Part shown: piece after piece, positions 24,839 to 33,710 of the stretch | Position numbering within the stretch: position 1 is the first letter of the stretch | How the letters are laid out: each line of letters opens with the position of its first letter | Assembly (NCBI GenBank): GCA_964562375.1 | Contig: CAZLSW010000020.1 | Location: 1-49,129, forward strand | Origin: JAJPXC01 sp964562375 | GTDB lineage: Bacteria > Bacteroidota > Bacteroidia > Bacteroidales > Muribaculaceae | DNA length: 49,129 nt | Direction of reading: 5' to 3' | Program-made: the position numbers and the translations under genes | Notes under the pieces: model-generated | Told to the model about the DNA's origin: nothing | Database searches by the model: none | Seen by the model: the letters and a program-made list of their open reading frames with translations, nothing else

Positions 24839-26017
24839 ATGGCAAAGAAAATAGCAGTCAAGAAGAAAGAGGAGCAGGATCCCAAGGTGGCACGCCTTGA
24901 GGCCCTCCAGGCTGCCATGAAGAAAATCGACAAGGATTTTGGCGATGGCACCATCATGAAGCTTGGCGACGGCAAAGTACAAAACGTGGAGACCATCCCC
25001 ACCGGCTCTATCGGCCTGGACTTCGCGCTGGGCGTGGGCGGCTATCCCCGGGGCCGCGTGGTGGAGATCTTCGGTCCCGAATCCTCGGGTAAAACCACCC
25101 TCGCGATTCACGCGATCGCCGAGGCCCAGAAGAACGGCGGCATCTGCGCCATCATCGACGCCGAGCATGCGTTCGATCGATTCTACGCCGAGAGCCTTGG
25201 CGTTGACGTCGACAACCTGCTCATCTCCCAGCCCGACAACGGCGAGCAGGCCTTGGAGATCGCCGAGCAATTGATCCGCTCGTCGGCTATCGACGTGCTG
25301 GTTGTCGACTCGGTTGCCGCTCTCACTCCCAAGAGCGAAATCGAGGGCACCATGGGCGACCGCAACATGGGCTTGCAAGCCCGACTGATGTCCCAGGCTA
25401 TGCGCAAGTTGACCGGCACTATCGCCCGCACCAACACGCTGTGCATCTTCATCAACCAGCTGCGCGCTAATATCGGCGCCATGTTCGGCCCCTCGGAGAC
25501 CACCACTGGCGGTAACGCTCTGAAATTCTACTCGTCAGTGCGCGTCGACATCCGTCCCGGCGCGTCGATCAAGGATGGTGATCAGACAATTGGCCGCCTG
25601 ACCAAGGTGCGCGTTGTCAAGAACAAGGTGGCGCCACCGTTCCGCAAGTGCGAGTTCGACATCATGTTCGGCGAGGGCATCTCCCGCACGGGCGAGATTA
25701 TTGACCTGGGTGTAGAATACGACATCATCAAGAAGAGCGGCTCGTGGTTTAGCTACGACGGCTCCAAGCTCGCCCAGGGCCGCGAGGCCGCCAAGCGCGT
25801 GATGGCCGACAACCCCGAATTGGCCGAGGAACTCGCCGCCAAGATCCTCGAGGCGATGAAGACAGCCCCCAGGAAAAAAAGCAAGAAATCGGCCGTGAAG
25901 AAAGGCAAAGAGGAGGAAGTCGAGGAACCCGAAGAGCAGCCTGTAGAAAACGAAGTTGACGAGGCTGCCATGGAGGAGGACGACGAGTTCGGCGACCTCC
26001 AGTTCGACGAGGATTAA
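24839..26017 (+). CDS. recA: Recombinase RecA
   Basis: Forms filaments on single-stranded DNA, drives strand exchange and stimulates self-cleavage of LexA-like repressors. 392 residues. Walker A is GPESSGKT at 79-86; the Walker B region LLVVDSVAAL and loop-2 region follow as usual. The catalytic core ends near residue 340; the remaining 50 residues are a Lys-rich segment (RKKSKKSAVKKGK) followed by an acidic tail ending in GDLQFDED. Acidic RecA tails restrain DNA binding in E. coli; this one is longer than usual. A long inverted repeat follows and separates it from convergent rlmB. Confidence 0.97.
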   Translation: MAKKIAVKKKEEQDPKVARLEALQAAMKKIDKDFGDGTIMKLGDGKVQNVETIPTGSIGLDFALGVGGYPRGRVVEIFGPESSGKTTLAIHAIAEAQKNGGICAIIDAEHAFDRFYAESLGVDVDNLLISQPDNGEQALEIAEQLIRSSAIDVLVVDSVAALTPKSEIEGTMGDRNMGLQARLMSQAMRKLTGTIARTNTLCIFINQLRANIGAMFGPSETTTGGNALKFYSSVRVDIRPGASIKDGDQTIGRLTKVRVVKNKVAPPFRKCEFDIMFGEGISRTGEIIDLGVEYDIIKKSGSWFSYDGSKLAQGREAAKRVMADNPELAEELAAKILEAMKTAPRKKSKKSAVKKGKEEEVEEPEEQPVENEVDEAAMEEDDEFGDLQFDED

Positions 26018-26040
26018 CCCCCTCCCCCTCGTTTATTCCT

Positions 26041-26092
26041 GCAATCGTGCACTCGAGTAGTCGATTTTTCGACTACACGAGTGCACGATTGC
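26041..26092. terminator. Long perfect inverted repeat between recA and rlmB
   Basis: Two 24-bp arms (26041-26064 and 26069-26092) with a single mismatch and a TTTT loop. It lies between two convergent genes, where a bidirectional terminator is expected, but has no T-run on either side. Part of the arm, ACGAGTGCACGAT, recurs upstream of mrp near 38073-38085. Confidence 0.75.
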
Positions 26093-26105
26093 GCTAATTT
26101 GCTAG

Positions 26106-26861
26106 TTAGATTACCTCGAGGTTGGCGTTGAGGCGCTGGCGCACCACTTCGTACATCATCACGCCGGCGGCAACCGAGACGTTGAGCGAGCCGATATGTC
26201 CCATCAGGGGAATCGACACCATCGTGTCGCACTGATGAAGTACCTCGGGCGAGATCCCAACGTCCTCGGCGCCCATGACGATGGCCACGGGCCCGGTGTA
26301 TTCGACCTGGGTGTAGTTGACGTCGACTTTCTCGCTCGCGGCGACAATCTTGTAGCCGTTGTCCTTGAGGTATTTGATGGAGTTGACGAGCGATTTCACG
26401 CGACAAACGGGCAGGCGTAAGAGCGCCCCGGCTGAGGTCTTTACAGCATCGCCTTGCACGCTCACCGAGCCGTGTTGGGGGATGATGATAGCGTCAACCC
26501 CGGCGCACTCGGCCGTGCGGGCGATGGCGCCAAAATTGCGCACGTCGGTGATGCCGTCAAGGATTACCATAAACGGAAGCACCCCGTCCTCGTAAAGTTC
26601 GGGCACAAGGTGGTCGAGACGATGGTAGGTAATGGCCGACAACAACGCCACCACGCCTTGGTGGTTCTTGCGGGTGAAACGATTGAGTTTCTCCAGCGGC
26701 ACGCGCTGGGCAACGATGCCGTTGGCCTTGATTTTCTGGAGGAGCTCGTCGGCGAGTTCGCCGTGCAAGTCCTTCTTAATCATCACTTTGTCAATCTCCT
26801 TGCCGGCGTCGATAGCCTCGATCACGGCGCGGATACCAAAAATCATCTCGTTATTGTCCAT
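26106..26861 (-). CDS. rlmB: 23S rRNA 2'-O-ribose methyltransferase RlmB
   Basis: SPOUT-class enzyme that 2'-O-methylates a guanosine of 23S rRNA (G2251 in E. coli numbering). 251 residues. The N-terminal substrate-binding part starts IFGIRAVIEAIDAGKEIDKV; the knotted C-terminal domain carries motif 1 DVRNFGAIARTAE, motif 2 IVMGAEDVGIS and motif 3 IPLMGHIGSLNVSVAAG. Membership rests on these three motifs; other SpoU-family methyltransferases such as TrmH differ in the N-terminal part. It follows recN at 58 nt on the same strand and may be cotranscribed. Confidence 0.92.
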   Translation of the reverse strand: MDNNEMIFGIRAVIEAIDAGKEIDKVMIKKDLHGELADELLQKIKANGIVAQRVPLEKLNRFTRKNHQGVVALLSAITYHRLDHLVPELYEDGVLPFMVILDGITDVRNFGAIARTAECAGVDAIIIPQHGSVSVQGDAVKTSAGALLRLPVCRVKSLVNSIKYLKDNGYKIVAASEKVDVNYTQVEYTGPVAIVMGAEDVGISPEVLHQCDTMVSIPLMGHIGSLNVSVAAGVMMYEVVRQRLNANLEVI

Positions 26862-26919
26862 AAAACTTTACTTTTGACCACAAAAAGGCAAGAAATAACA
26901 CAAAATTGGAGGACGGCCG

Positions 26920-28587
26920 CTATTGAAGACCCAAGAGGGAGCGGGCGGCTGCGCGGGCGGCCTCATCAATATGAGAACCACTAAGCATCACCGCGAGTTC
27001 ATCCACCCGGGCCGTTTCGTTGAGCGCTCTCACGCGCGTGTGGGTGGCCACGTCGTCATCCTCCTTGTATACCTTGTAGTGAGCCGAGCCTTTGGATGCT
27101 ACTTGGGGAAGGTGGGTGATTGCGATTACCTGGATGCCGCCCTCGGCGATACGAGCCATCAGTTGGCCCATGCGGTTGGCAACGTCGCCCGAGACGCCAG
27201 TGTCGACCTCGTCGAAGATGATCGATGGTAGTTGCATCTTGCTGGCAGCCAACGATTTGATTGACAGCATCAAGCGGGATATTTCACCTCCCGAGGCTGT
27301 GCGGGCTACGGGCATCGGTTCCTGGTTTTTGTTGAAGGCGAAAAGGAATTCCACGGCGTCGGCTCCTGTGGATGAAAGATCGGCTGGACGAACTTGGATG
27401 TCGCATACCAAATTCTTCATTCCCAGGGGAATAGCTCGCTCGGCAAGATCGTCGGCGAAGCGCAGGGCCTCCTCGCGACGGGCTTGCGAAAGCTCGGCCG
27501 CGGCCTCGTTGGCGAGGGTGCGCGCCTGCTTGGCGGTTCGCTCCAGTTCGCGGAGGGTGTCGTCACTGTTGTCGATAGCGGCGATTTTATCCTCAAGCGA
27601 CTGTCGCAGAGCCAATAACGCCTCCACCGAGTCGACGTGGTGCTTTCGCTGGAGGGTGTAAATCTCGTTCAGACGGTCCTCAACGGCCTCCAGCTCGCCG
27701 GGTTCGCAAGAGATTTGCGAGTCGATGTCGACGAAGGTGTCGGCAATGTCGCGTAGCTCAATCTCCACTGTCTCAAGGCGTTGGCGTAGGTTGTCGGCAT
27801 CCTCGAGGGTGTCAACCAGTTCCTCGGCGTGGCCGAGAGCTTCACGAATAAGGTCGATGGCCGAGCCTGCCTCGTCGTTGCCGTCGAGAGCCTGGTTAAT
27901 GGCCCCTAATTCCTCCTTGATTTCAGTGACGTTGGAGAGGATTTCACGTTGATGCTCAAGCTCTTCCTGCTCACCTTCTTGTAGCTTGGCCTCGGTCAAT
28001 TGGTCGAGCTGGTAGCGAGTGAATTCCTCATCGGCTTGGGCGGCCTCCAAGTCCTTTTTGGCCTTGCGGAAAGCGTTTACGGCGGCTTTTAGCCTACCGT
28101 ATCGGCGCCGATACTCGGCCAGTCGCTCTCCGTTATTGGCCAATGAGTCAAGTATTTCCAGCTGGTAAGCCGGAGAGGACAGTAGCAGGTTTTGATGCTG
28201 GGAGTGAAGGTCGATAAGTTGAAGCGCCACAGCTCGCAACACGTTGAGAGTCACTGGTGAATCGTTGACGAAGGCTCGTGAGCGGCCATTGGGTGAAAGC
28301 TCGCGGCGCAGGATTGCCCGTTCCGTGTCCCAGTCGATATCGTTTTGGTCGAAAATCTCCTTAATCCCCTCTGGCAGAGCGGTAAACGTAGCCTCGATAA
28401 TGGATTTACGGGAGGCGTCGGTCACCATCTTTGAATCGGCCCGGTCGCCCAAGAGCAGCGACAGTGCGCCGATCATGATTGACTTGCCGGCACCGGTTTC
28501 ACCCGTTATGATGTTGAGCCCCGGCGCGAAATCGATGTCGATTTGGTCGATCAGGGCGTAGTTGGATATATGCAGGGATTCGATCAT
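26920..28587 (-). CDS. recN: DNA repair protein RecN
   Basis: SMC-like ATPase acting in repair of double-strand breaks. 555 residues: N-terminal Walker A GETGAGKS (about 30-37), a long coiled coil broken by a hinge-like middle, ABC signature region TASGGEISRLMLSIK, Walker B IIFDEVDTGVSG, and the C-terminal H-loop ITHLPQVAS. The full length matches the family. The gene follows the DUF4835 gene with a 4-nt gap, consistent with one operon. Confidence 0.96.
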   Translation of the reverse strand: MIESLHISNYALIDQIDIDFAPGLNIITGETGAGKSIMIGALSLLLGDRADSKMVTDASRKSIIEATFTALPEGIKEIFDQNDIDWDTERAILRRELSPNGRSRAFVNDSPVTLNVLRAVALQLIDLHSQHQNLLLSSPAYQLEILDSLANNGERLAEYRRRYGRLKAAVNAFRKAKKDLEAAQADEEFTRYQLDQLTEAKLQEGEQEELEHQREILSNVTEIKEELGAINQALDGNDEAGSAIDLIREALGHAEELVDTLEDADNLRQRLETVEIELRDIADTFVDIDSQISCEPGELEAVEDRLNEIYTLQRKHHVDSVEALLALRQSLEDKIAAIDNSDDTLRELERTAKQARTLANEAAAELSQARREEALRFADDLAERAIPLGMKNLVCDIQVRPADLSSTGADAVEFLFAFNKNQEPMPVARTASGGEISRLMLSIKSLAASKMQLPSIIFDEVDTGVSGDVANRMGQLMARIAEGGIQVIAITHLPQVASKGSAHYKVYKEDDDVATHTRVRALNETARVDELAVMLSGSHIDEAARAAARSLLGLQ

Positions 28588-28591
28588 CGCG

Positions 28592-29533
28592 CTATTTGTT
28601 AGTACCGTTTTTGATTTTGGTAATGCGGTCGGTATCAGTGGGATAGATGGGGGAGAGAATGTCCACCACTTTCTCGCGCTCGGTCACTGAGCCTTTGGTG
28701 TAAATGTTTACCAACTCGTCGAGCTTGGCGTCGCGGAACATCGACAGGGCCACCGACATCGGTGAGCTATTGTACACCTTTTGGAGGTTTTCGAGCGTCG
28801 AGGTGATTTTGGCTCGTCCCTTGTCGGGGCTTACCGACATTTCGTCCAATCCCAGGCGGTGATAGTCGTAATAGAGGTCGCGAATCACGGCGGTACCGGG
28901 GTCGGTCCACGCCGACAGTACCGAGGCGCGGTTTTTGTTGTCCTCAAAGGCTTTCCAGCCCGTTTCGCCGGCCGATTGGGCCTGCTGTACCACCTGGTTG
29001 CACATCTCGTAAAACTGGCTTCCGCCACGCGACGAGAATGAGTCGAAATCGATGGCCAGAATCAGGTAGGCGTAGAAGTTGAGAATGCCCGTCACCTGGC
29101 TCTCCCAGTTGGTCATATTGAACGTAAGTGGCTCATTTTCTTGGTAGTCGAACTCGATTTTCGAGTCCTGGAAGTTGATCAACGTGGTAGTGTAGGAGGT
29201 GTTGTAGACGGGGCGGGTTGACTGCACCTGGAGGGTGCCCTTCATCGTGTTGTCGCTGTACTCCTTGATGGTGAAGAACAGGCGGCACTCAATTTTCTCA
29301 TTAGTAGCGAATTGGGCATTGGTGAACTTGGTGGTGTTCATGTATTCGTTCATCGCCTCCTGGAGGGTGGTGAATACCGATTTGTTGGTGCCCGAAACTT
29401 GGTCGCTGTTGATTTCGACGGTGCAGTTAAGCTCCTGAGCACCAAGGGGAAGCGCAAATATAAGCATGGCCACGAGGGTGAATCCTCGGAGCCATTGGAG
29501 AATTGGTATTTTCTTCTTAATTAGCTGTTTCAT
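28592..29533 (-). CDS. DUF4835 family exported protein (PorD-like)
   Basis: 313 residues beginning with a signal peptide (about 1-33, ending LPLGAQE). The text matches the Bacteroidota family DUF4835: LNCTVEINSDQVSGTNKSVFTTLQ near the N-terminus, NFYAYLILAIDFDSFS in the middle and a helical C-terminus. In Bacteroidota these genes typically sit between coaBC and recN, as here. The family has been linked by name to type IX secretion (PorD), which I recall only loosely. Its ATG overlaps the coaBC stop as ATGA (29530-29533), so translation is coupled. Confidence 0.88.
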   Translation of the reverse strand: MKQLIKKKIPILQWLRGFTLVAMLIFALPLGAQELNCTVEINSDQVSGTNKSVFTTLQEAMNEYMNTTKFTNAQFATNEKIECRLFFTIKEYSDNTMKGTLQVQSTRPVYNTSYTTTLINFQDSKIEFDYQENEPLTFNMTNWESQVTGILNFYAYLILAIDFDSFSSRGGSQFYEMCNQVVQQAQSAGETGWKAFEDNKNRASVLSAWTDPGTAVIRDLYYDYHRLGLDEMSVSPDKGRAKITSTLENLQKVYNSSPMSVALSMFRDAKLDELVNIYTKGSVTEREKVVDILSPIYPTDTDRITKIKNGTNK

Positions 29534-30723
29534 AGGTTGATATGGTTGAGAATAGAGCTGGCCACCTCAGCCTTGGTGCCGAAGGGTAGCTCGGAGGAGG
29601 TGCCGTCGGCCGAGAAGAGAGTGACGCGGTTGGTGTCGACGCCAAAACCAGCATCGGTGTCCTTCAGCGAGTTTAAGGCAATGTAATCCAAGCCTTTACG
29701 TCGCATTTTGTCGAGGGCGTTGGCCTGCTCGTTGTCGGTTTCCAGGGCGAAACCTACCAACAGTTGGTCGGGACGTTTGGATTGGCCCAACGCGGCTGCG
29801 ATGTCGGGGTTCTTAACTAATTCAATCACAGGCACTTCGTGACCCTCTCGCTTGATTTTTTTGTCGTGATATTCTGCCGGGGCGTAATCGGCCACGGCCG
29901 CGCACATAATCGCGATGTCGGCCGCTGGCCACGCTTGTACGCACGCGTCGTGCATCTCGCGGGCCGATTCCACATTTAATACGGTGATATTCGGGTGTTT
30001 AGCTCTCAGGCTTACAGGCCCGCTCACCAGCATTACGTTGGCACCTCGCTTGGCGGCTTCCTCGGCCAGCGCATAGCCCATCTTGCCAGTGGAGAAGTTG
30101 CCGATAAAGCGCACAGGATCAATGCGTTCGTAGGTGGGGCCGGCGGTGATGAGCACATCCTTTCCTGCCCATTTCTCGTTTTGAGCAAAATGGCATTCCA
30201 GAGCCGCCACGATAGTCTCAGGCTCGGCCATGCGACCTTTGCCCACGAGATGGGACGCCAATTCGCCTGCCTCGGCCTCGATTACCGTAACGCCGTCAGC
30301 CTGAAGCGTTTGCAGATTGCGGGTGGTGGTGGGATGCGCCATCATATCGAGATCCATAGCTGGAGCCACGAATACGGGTGCCTTGGCCGACAAATAGGTG
30401 GTAATCAGCATATTGTCGGCGACGCCGGTGGCCATCTTGGCCAATGTGCAGGCCGTGGCGGGAGCGATAACCATCGCGTCGGCCCAGAGCCCAAGGTCGA
30501 CGTGGGAGTGCCACTCACCCGTATTTGCCGTAAAGAACTCGCTCACAACGGGTTTGCCGCTCAGGGCCGAGAGGGTGACGGGGGTGATAAATTCCTTGGC
30601 TGCCGGGGTCATAACCACCTGCACCTCAGCCCCGGCCTTAACCAGCAACCTAAGGAGCATGGCGCTCTTGTAGGCGGCGATGCCCCCTGTGATTCCAAGA
30701 ATTATATGTTTACCTTTAAGCAT
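29530..30723 (-). CDS. coaBC: Bifunctional CoaBC (coenzyme A biosynthesis)
   Basis: Two consecutive steps of CoA synthesis: ligation of 4'-phosphopantothenate with cysteine, then decarboxylation to 4'-phosphopantetheine. 397 residues. The flavin-dependent CoaC half spans about 1-185 (ILGITGGIAAYKS, His in SHVDLGLWADAMVIAPATA, PAMDLDM); the CoaB half begins around 190 (VLITAGPTYERIDPVRFIGNFSTGKMG) and ends with the VGFALET segment. Upstream is a 76-nt gap with short TTTAGC and AACCATT repeats, then the exonuclease gene on the same strand. Confidence 0.96.
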   Translation of the reverse strand: MLKGKHIILGITGGIAAYKSAMLLRLLVKAGAEVQVVMTPAAKEFITPVTLSALSGKPVVSEFFTANTGEWHSHVDLGLWADAMVIAPATACTLAKMATGVADNMLITTYLSAKAPVFVAPAMDLDMMAHPTTTRNLQTLQADGVTVIEAEAGELASHLVGKGRMAEPETIVAALECHFAQNEKWAGKDVLITAGPTYERIDPVRFIGNFSTGKMGYALAEEAAKRGANVMLVSGPVSLRAKHPNITVLNVESAREMHDACVQAWPAADIAIMCAAVADYAPAEYHDKKIKREGHEVPVIELVKNPDIAAALGQSKRPDQLLVGFALETDNEQANALDKMRRKGLDYIALNSLKDTDAGFGVDTNRVTLFSADGTSSELPFGTKAEVASSILNHINL

Positions 30724-30799
30724 TTAGCATTTAGCGTTTAGCATTTAGCCTAATACCTTGTTAATTAACCTTTAACCATTAACCATTTACCACTAACCA
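30724..30799. repeat. Low-complexity heptamer run
   Basis: Degenerate tandem words of the type CATTTAG followed by AACCATTAACC. No promoter or terminator seen. Confidence 0.5.
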
Positions 30800-31570
30800 C
30801 TATCGCCCGATTCTCATCTTGATGCGGGTGAAGACATCCTTGGTGTTCTGGGCGAAATCCCCTTGGAGGATCCAAGCGAAGTAACCCGGGTCGCGGCGTA
30901 TAACGTCCTCAGCCAGTTGGCCTTTGTACTTTCCGAAGTTGATCACCTCGCGGTTCTGGTCGTCGAAAATCAGTCGACCCATGAGGTCGGCGTTGCGGTT
31001 TTGGCGCGAGTATTCCGAGAGGGCGTCCACGTCGCGAGGAAGGTCGGGATAGCGTTCCAGCTGAGCCTCAAGCACTTCCAACGTGGCCATGGTGTCGGCG
31101 GCAGCCGAGTGGGCGTCCTCGAGATTCTTGTCGCAGTAGAATCGGTAGGCTGCCACCAGGGTACGTTGTTCCTTCTTGTGGAAAATCGTTTGCACGTCGA
31201 TGAAGCGGTGCTTGGAGAAATCGAACGACAGCCCCACACGCCCGAACTCCTCGGAGAGCATCGGGAGGTCAAACTTGTTGGAGTTGAAACCGGCGATGTC
31301 GCAACCCTCGAAGAATCGTGCCACCTCCTTGGCTATCATCTTGAAAGTGGGGGCGTTGGCCACGTCCTCGTCGTGGATCCCGTGCACGGCGGTGGCCTCG
31401 GCGGGGATGGGAATCTCGGGGTTGACACGGCGCGTCAACGGCTCCTCGGGGTGCTCCTTGCCGGGATTCCACTTGATGAGGGAAATCTCGACGATGCGGT
31501 CGCGGGTTATATTGGTGCCGGTGGTCTCCAGGTCGAAGAACACCAGCGGGCGTTTCAGTTGCAGGTTCAT
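30800..31570 (-). CDS. DnaQ-like 3'-5' exonuclease
   Basis: 256 residues of the DEDDh exonuclease family. ExoI motif FFDLETTG (about 11-18, with the first Asp and Glu), ExoII in AGFNSNKFDLPML, and ExoIII in DAHSAAADTMAT (His and Asp). Residues about 205-245 form an ExoX-like C-terminal domain (INFGKYKGQ ... DPGYFAWIL). It could be a free proofreading subunit, since it begins 1 nt after the dnaN stop on the same strand and the two are surely cotranscribed; a general repair exonuclease is also possible. Confidence 0.9.
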   Translation of the reverse strand: MNLQLKRPLVFFDLETTGTNITRDRIVEISLIKWNPGKEHPEEPLTRRVNPEIPIPAEATAVHGIHDEDVANAPTFKMIAKEVARFFEGCDIAGFNSNKFDLPMLSEEFGRVGLSFDFSKHRFIDVQTIFHKKEQRTLVAAYRFYCDKNLEDAHSAAADTMATLEVLEAQLERYPDLPRDVDALSEYSRQNRNADLMGRLIFDDQNREVINFGKYKGQLAEDVIRRDPGYFAWILQGDFAQNTKDVFTRIKMRIGR

Positions 31571-31571
31571 G

Positions 31572-32702
31572 CTAGAAATCGGTTACGTTCATGGGCATGA
31601 GGAGCATCAGCAGGTCGGAGTCGGCCTCGTTCTCGTCGGGGACGATAACCACGGGGCGACCGGGGTCGGAGAGCTTCATGATGATGTCGGTGGTGGTGAT
31701 GGTGGTGCAGATCTCCACCAGGTAGGGTGCGCTTAGGCCAATCACCATGGTGTTGCCCTCGTATTGGCAAGGGAGCTCCTCGAAAGCCATGGAGCACACG
31801 GTGTTGTCCTGGCTCTTGAGCACTACCTTGTCGTCGCCGAGCTTAAACTTCACCAGGCCGTTGCCTGCCGACACGAAGATTCCCACGCGGCGCACGGCGT
31901 TGACGAACGTCGAGCGGTCGATGGTCATGTGCGAGGGATTGTTCTGCGGAATCACGCGGTTGTAGTCGGGGAAATTGCCCTTGATGAAGCGGCAGTTGAA
32001 CGTGTAGTCGTCGCTCTCGAACGACGCGCTCTTGGCCTCCACCTTGATCTTCACCTCGGCGTCCTTGCCGAAGACGTTGCGGATGATCGTGGCCGGTTTA
32101 ACCGGGAGGATGAACTTGCCCTCGACGCCGGGGGCCGACATCGAGTTGCGGTAGCGCACGAGCTTGCGAGTGTCGGTGGCCACGAAGGTGATGGCCTCGG
32201 GGGTGATGTCCCAAAGGATGCCCATCATCTGGGGACGCAGCTCGTCGCCGCTGACGGCAAACAAGGTGTTGTCGATACCCTTGATGATCTGTTCGCCGGG
32301 AGCCGTGAACTCCATCGGCTCGCCGCCCTCGTCTTCCTTCTTGGGCTGGGGATACTCGATGCCGTTGATGGCGATGAGGTTGTACTCGCCGCCGGGGTAG
32401 GTGATCTTGACGGCAAGATTGGAGTCGTCGATGTCAAACTGGATGGGTTGCTCGGGGATGGCTCCCAGCAGCTCCACCATGCGGCGAGCGTCGATGCAGA
32501 ACAAGCCGCTGCCCTCGGGGTCGGTCACAAGGACACGGGCCGTAAGGGTGTGCTCCATGTCCGAGGCCGTGATTGTGAGCGTGTTGCCCTCAAATCGGAA
32601 TAGGAAATTGTTGAGGATGGTGAGAGCGTTTTTGGAATTAATCACCTTGCTCACGGCCGAAACGTAGCTGTAAAGCGTCTTGCTGGGAACGGTAAATTTC
32701 AT
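31572..32702 (-). CDS. dnaN: DNA polymerase III beta sliding clamp
   Basis: Ring-forming processivity clamp. 376 residues in three similar domains (start MKFTVPSKTLYSYVSAVSKVI; middle SAPGVEGKFILPVKPA; end PMNV). The true start is the ATG at 32702; the frame upstream is not clamp sequence. A good promoter lies at 32780-32811 with a 74-nt leader. In this genome the clamp gene is not next to dnaA but starts an operon with an exonuclease, a replication-related pairing. Confidence 0.96.
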   Translation of the reverse strand: MKFTVPSKTLYSYVSAVSKVINSKNALTILNNFLFRFEGNTLTITASDMEHTLTARVLVTDPEGSGLFCIDARRMVELLGAIPEQPIQFDIDDSNLAVKITYPGGEYNLIAINGIEYPQPKKEDEGGEPMEFTAPGEQIIKGIDNTLFAVSGDELRPQMMGILWDITPEAITFVATDTRKLVRYRNSMSAPGVEGKFILPVKPATIIRNVFGKDAEVKIKVEAKSASFESDDYTFNCRFIKGNFPDYNRVIPQNNPSHMTIDRSTFVNAVRRVGIFVSAGNGLVKFKLGDDKVVLKSQDNTVCSMAFEELPCQYEGNTMVIGLSAPYLVEICTTITTTDIIMKLSDPGRPVVIVPDENEADSDLLMLLMPMNVTDF

Positions 32703-32779
32703 ATCATGTAAATTTAAGATTATACAAGAATAAGGGGCGTTGCGTCGACATAGCACGGCGCACTCCGCCAATTAACCTA

Positions 32780-32811
32780 CAAATATACGACAAAATCCTC
32801 GCCTGCGCAAA
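32780..32811 (-). promoter_or_regulatory. dnaN promoter
   Basis: Minus strand TTTG (32811-32808), 20-nt spacer, TATATTTG (32787-32780). Back-to-back with the promoter at 32816-32848. Confidence 0.7.
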
Positions 32812-32815
32812 CCCA

Positions 32816-32848
32816 TTTGGCCGATTTGCCGAAAAATATGTAACTTCG
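32816..32848 (+). promoter_or_regulatory. Promoter of the queuosine-precursor transporter
   Basis: TTTG (32816-32819), 21-nt spacer, TAACTTCG (32841-32848). Predicted start near 32853, leader about 73 nt. No obvious preQ1 riboswitch in the leader. Confidence 0.6.
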
Positions 32849-32925
32849 CGGCCGAAAGGGTGTCCTCAGAGTGTCCCCTTGAAGTGTATCACCGAGTGCT
32901 TGCAACCTCGTTAAAAACAAGATTC

Positions 32926-33690
32926 ATGAAAGAAAAACAACAAGTTAGGCAGGAAGTCCCGCCGTGTCGGCGGGACAGTTCTCCTGTCGGGCCGGCACGG
33001 CCCGACATCCAGCCTAATACTGTCGGGCCGGCACGGCCCGACATCCAGCCTAAACGAGATACGTTCTCGGCTACGTTCGTGTGCCTTGCGGCGCTCTTCT
33101 GCGTGTGCCTCATAGTGAGTAACATATTGGAAATCAAGACGGTGGAGATAGGTCCGTTGACGATTACCGCCGGAGTGATCGTATTCCCCGTGAGTTACAT
33201 GATCAACGACTGCATCGTGGAGGTTTACGGTTTCCGCAAGGCCCGGCTTGTGATATGGCTCGGCTTCGGCCTGAGCCTGTTGACGGTGATTCTTATCCAC
33301 TTGGGGATGTTGCTGCCCGGGTCGAGCGAGTGGGACGGCCAGGAGGCGATGGAGCGCGTGTTCACCTCGGTGCCCAGGATTCTTGCGGCCAGTTTTGTGG
33401 CGTTCATCTGCGGCTCGATGGTTAACGCCTGGGTAATGGCCAGGATGAAAAAGCCGGGGATGAAGGGCTTCTCGGTGCGCGCGATCGTGTCTACCCTGTG
33501 GGGTGAGGGTGTCGACTCGGTGATTTTCTTTCCGATAGCCTTCGCCGGGACCCTCCCGTGGGGGATGATAGCCACCTTGGTGGTGACGCAGGCGGTGATC
33601 AAGACCCTTTACGAGGTGCTGGCGTTGCCGTTGACTCGCACTGTCGTCGCGGCGCTCCTGCGCCTCGAATCGCGAGCTAACTACACATAG
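32926..33690 (+). CDS. yhhQ: YhhQ-family queuosine precursor transporter
   Basis: Inner-membrane transporter (ECF/VUT family) that imports the queuosine precursor preQ1 or preQ0. 254 residues with about six membrane helices, the family motif VSYMINDCIVEVYGFRKAR (about 85-103) and LWGEGVDSVIFFPIAF (about 190-205). Residues 7-45, before the first helix, are encoded by R3 palindromes read in frame and give the repeat VGPARPDIQPN/K; the core would normally begin soon after the start codon. The ATG at 32926 is chosen because its 73-nt leader fits the promoter; the longer frame to 32860 is not supported. Confidence 0.9.
   Translation: MKEKQQVRQEVPPCRRDSSPVGPARPDIQPNTVGPARPDIQPKRDTFSATFVCLAALFCVCLIVSNILEIKTVEIGPLTITAGVIVFPVSYMINDCIVEVYGFRKARLVIWLGFGLSLLTVILIHLGMLLPGSSEWDGQEAMERVFTSVPRILAASFVAFICGSMVNAWVMARMKKPGMKGFSVRAIVSTLWGEGVDSVIFFPIAFAGTLPWGMIATLVVTQAVIKTLYEVLALPLTRTVVAALLRLESRANYT
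32945..33053. repeat. R3 palindromes inside the yhhQ gene
   Basis: Three palindromic stems (CCCGCCG/CGGCGGG and two CGGGCCG/CGGCCCG) flanked by TTAGGCAGGAAGTC and CATCCAGCCTAA. The two GGGCC units are a tandem duplication of about 38 bp. All read through in frame. Confidence 0.85.
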
Positions 33691-33710
33691 TAAATCCAAT
33701 GGTATAACAT

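Noticed and set aside
26014..26406. A 130-residue minus-strand frame starting in rlmB
   Set aside because: Out-of-frame reading of rlmB that continues into the inverted repeat; no domain pattern.
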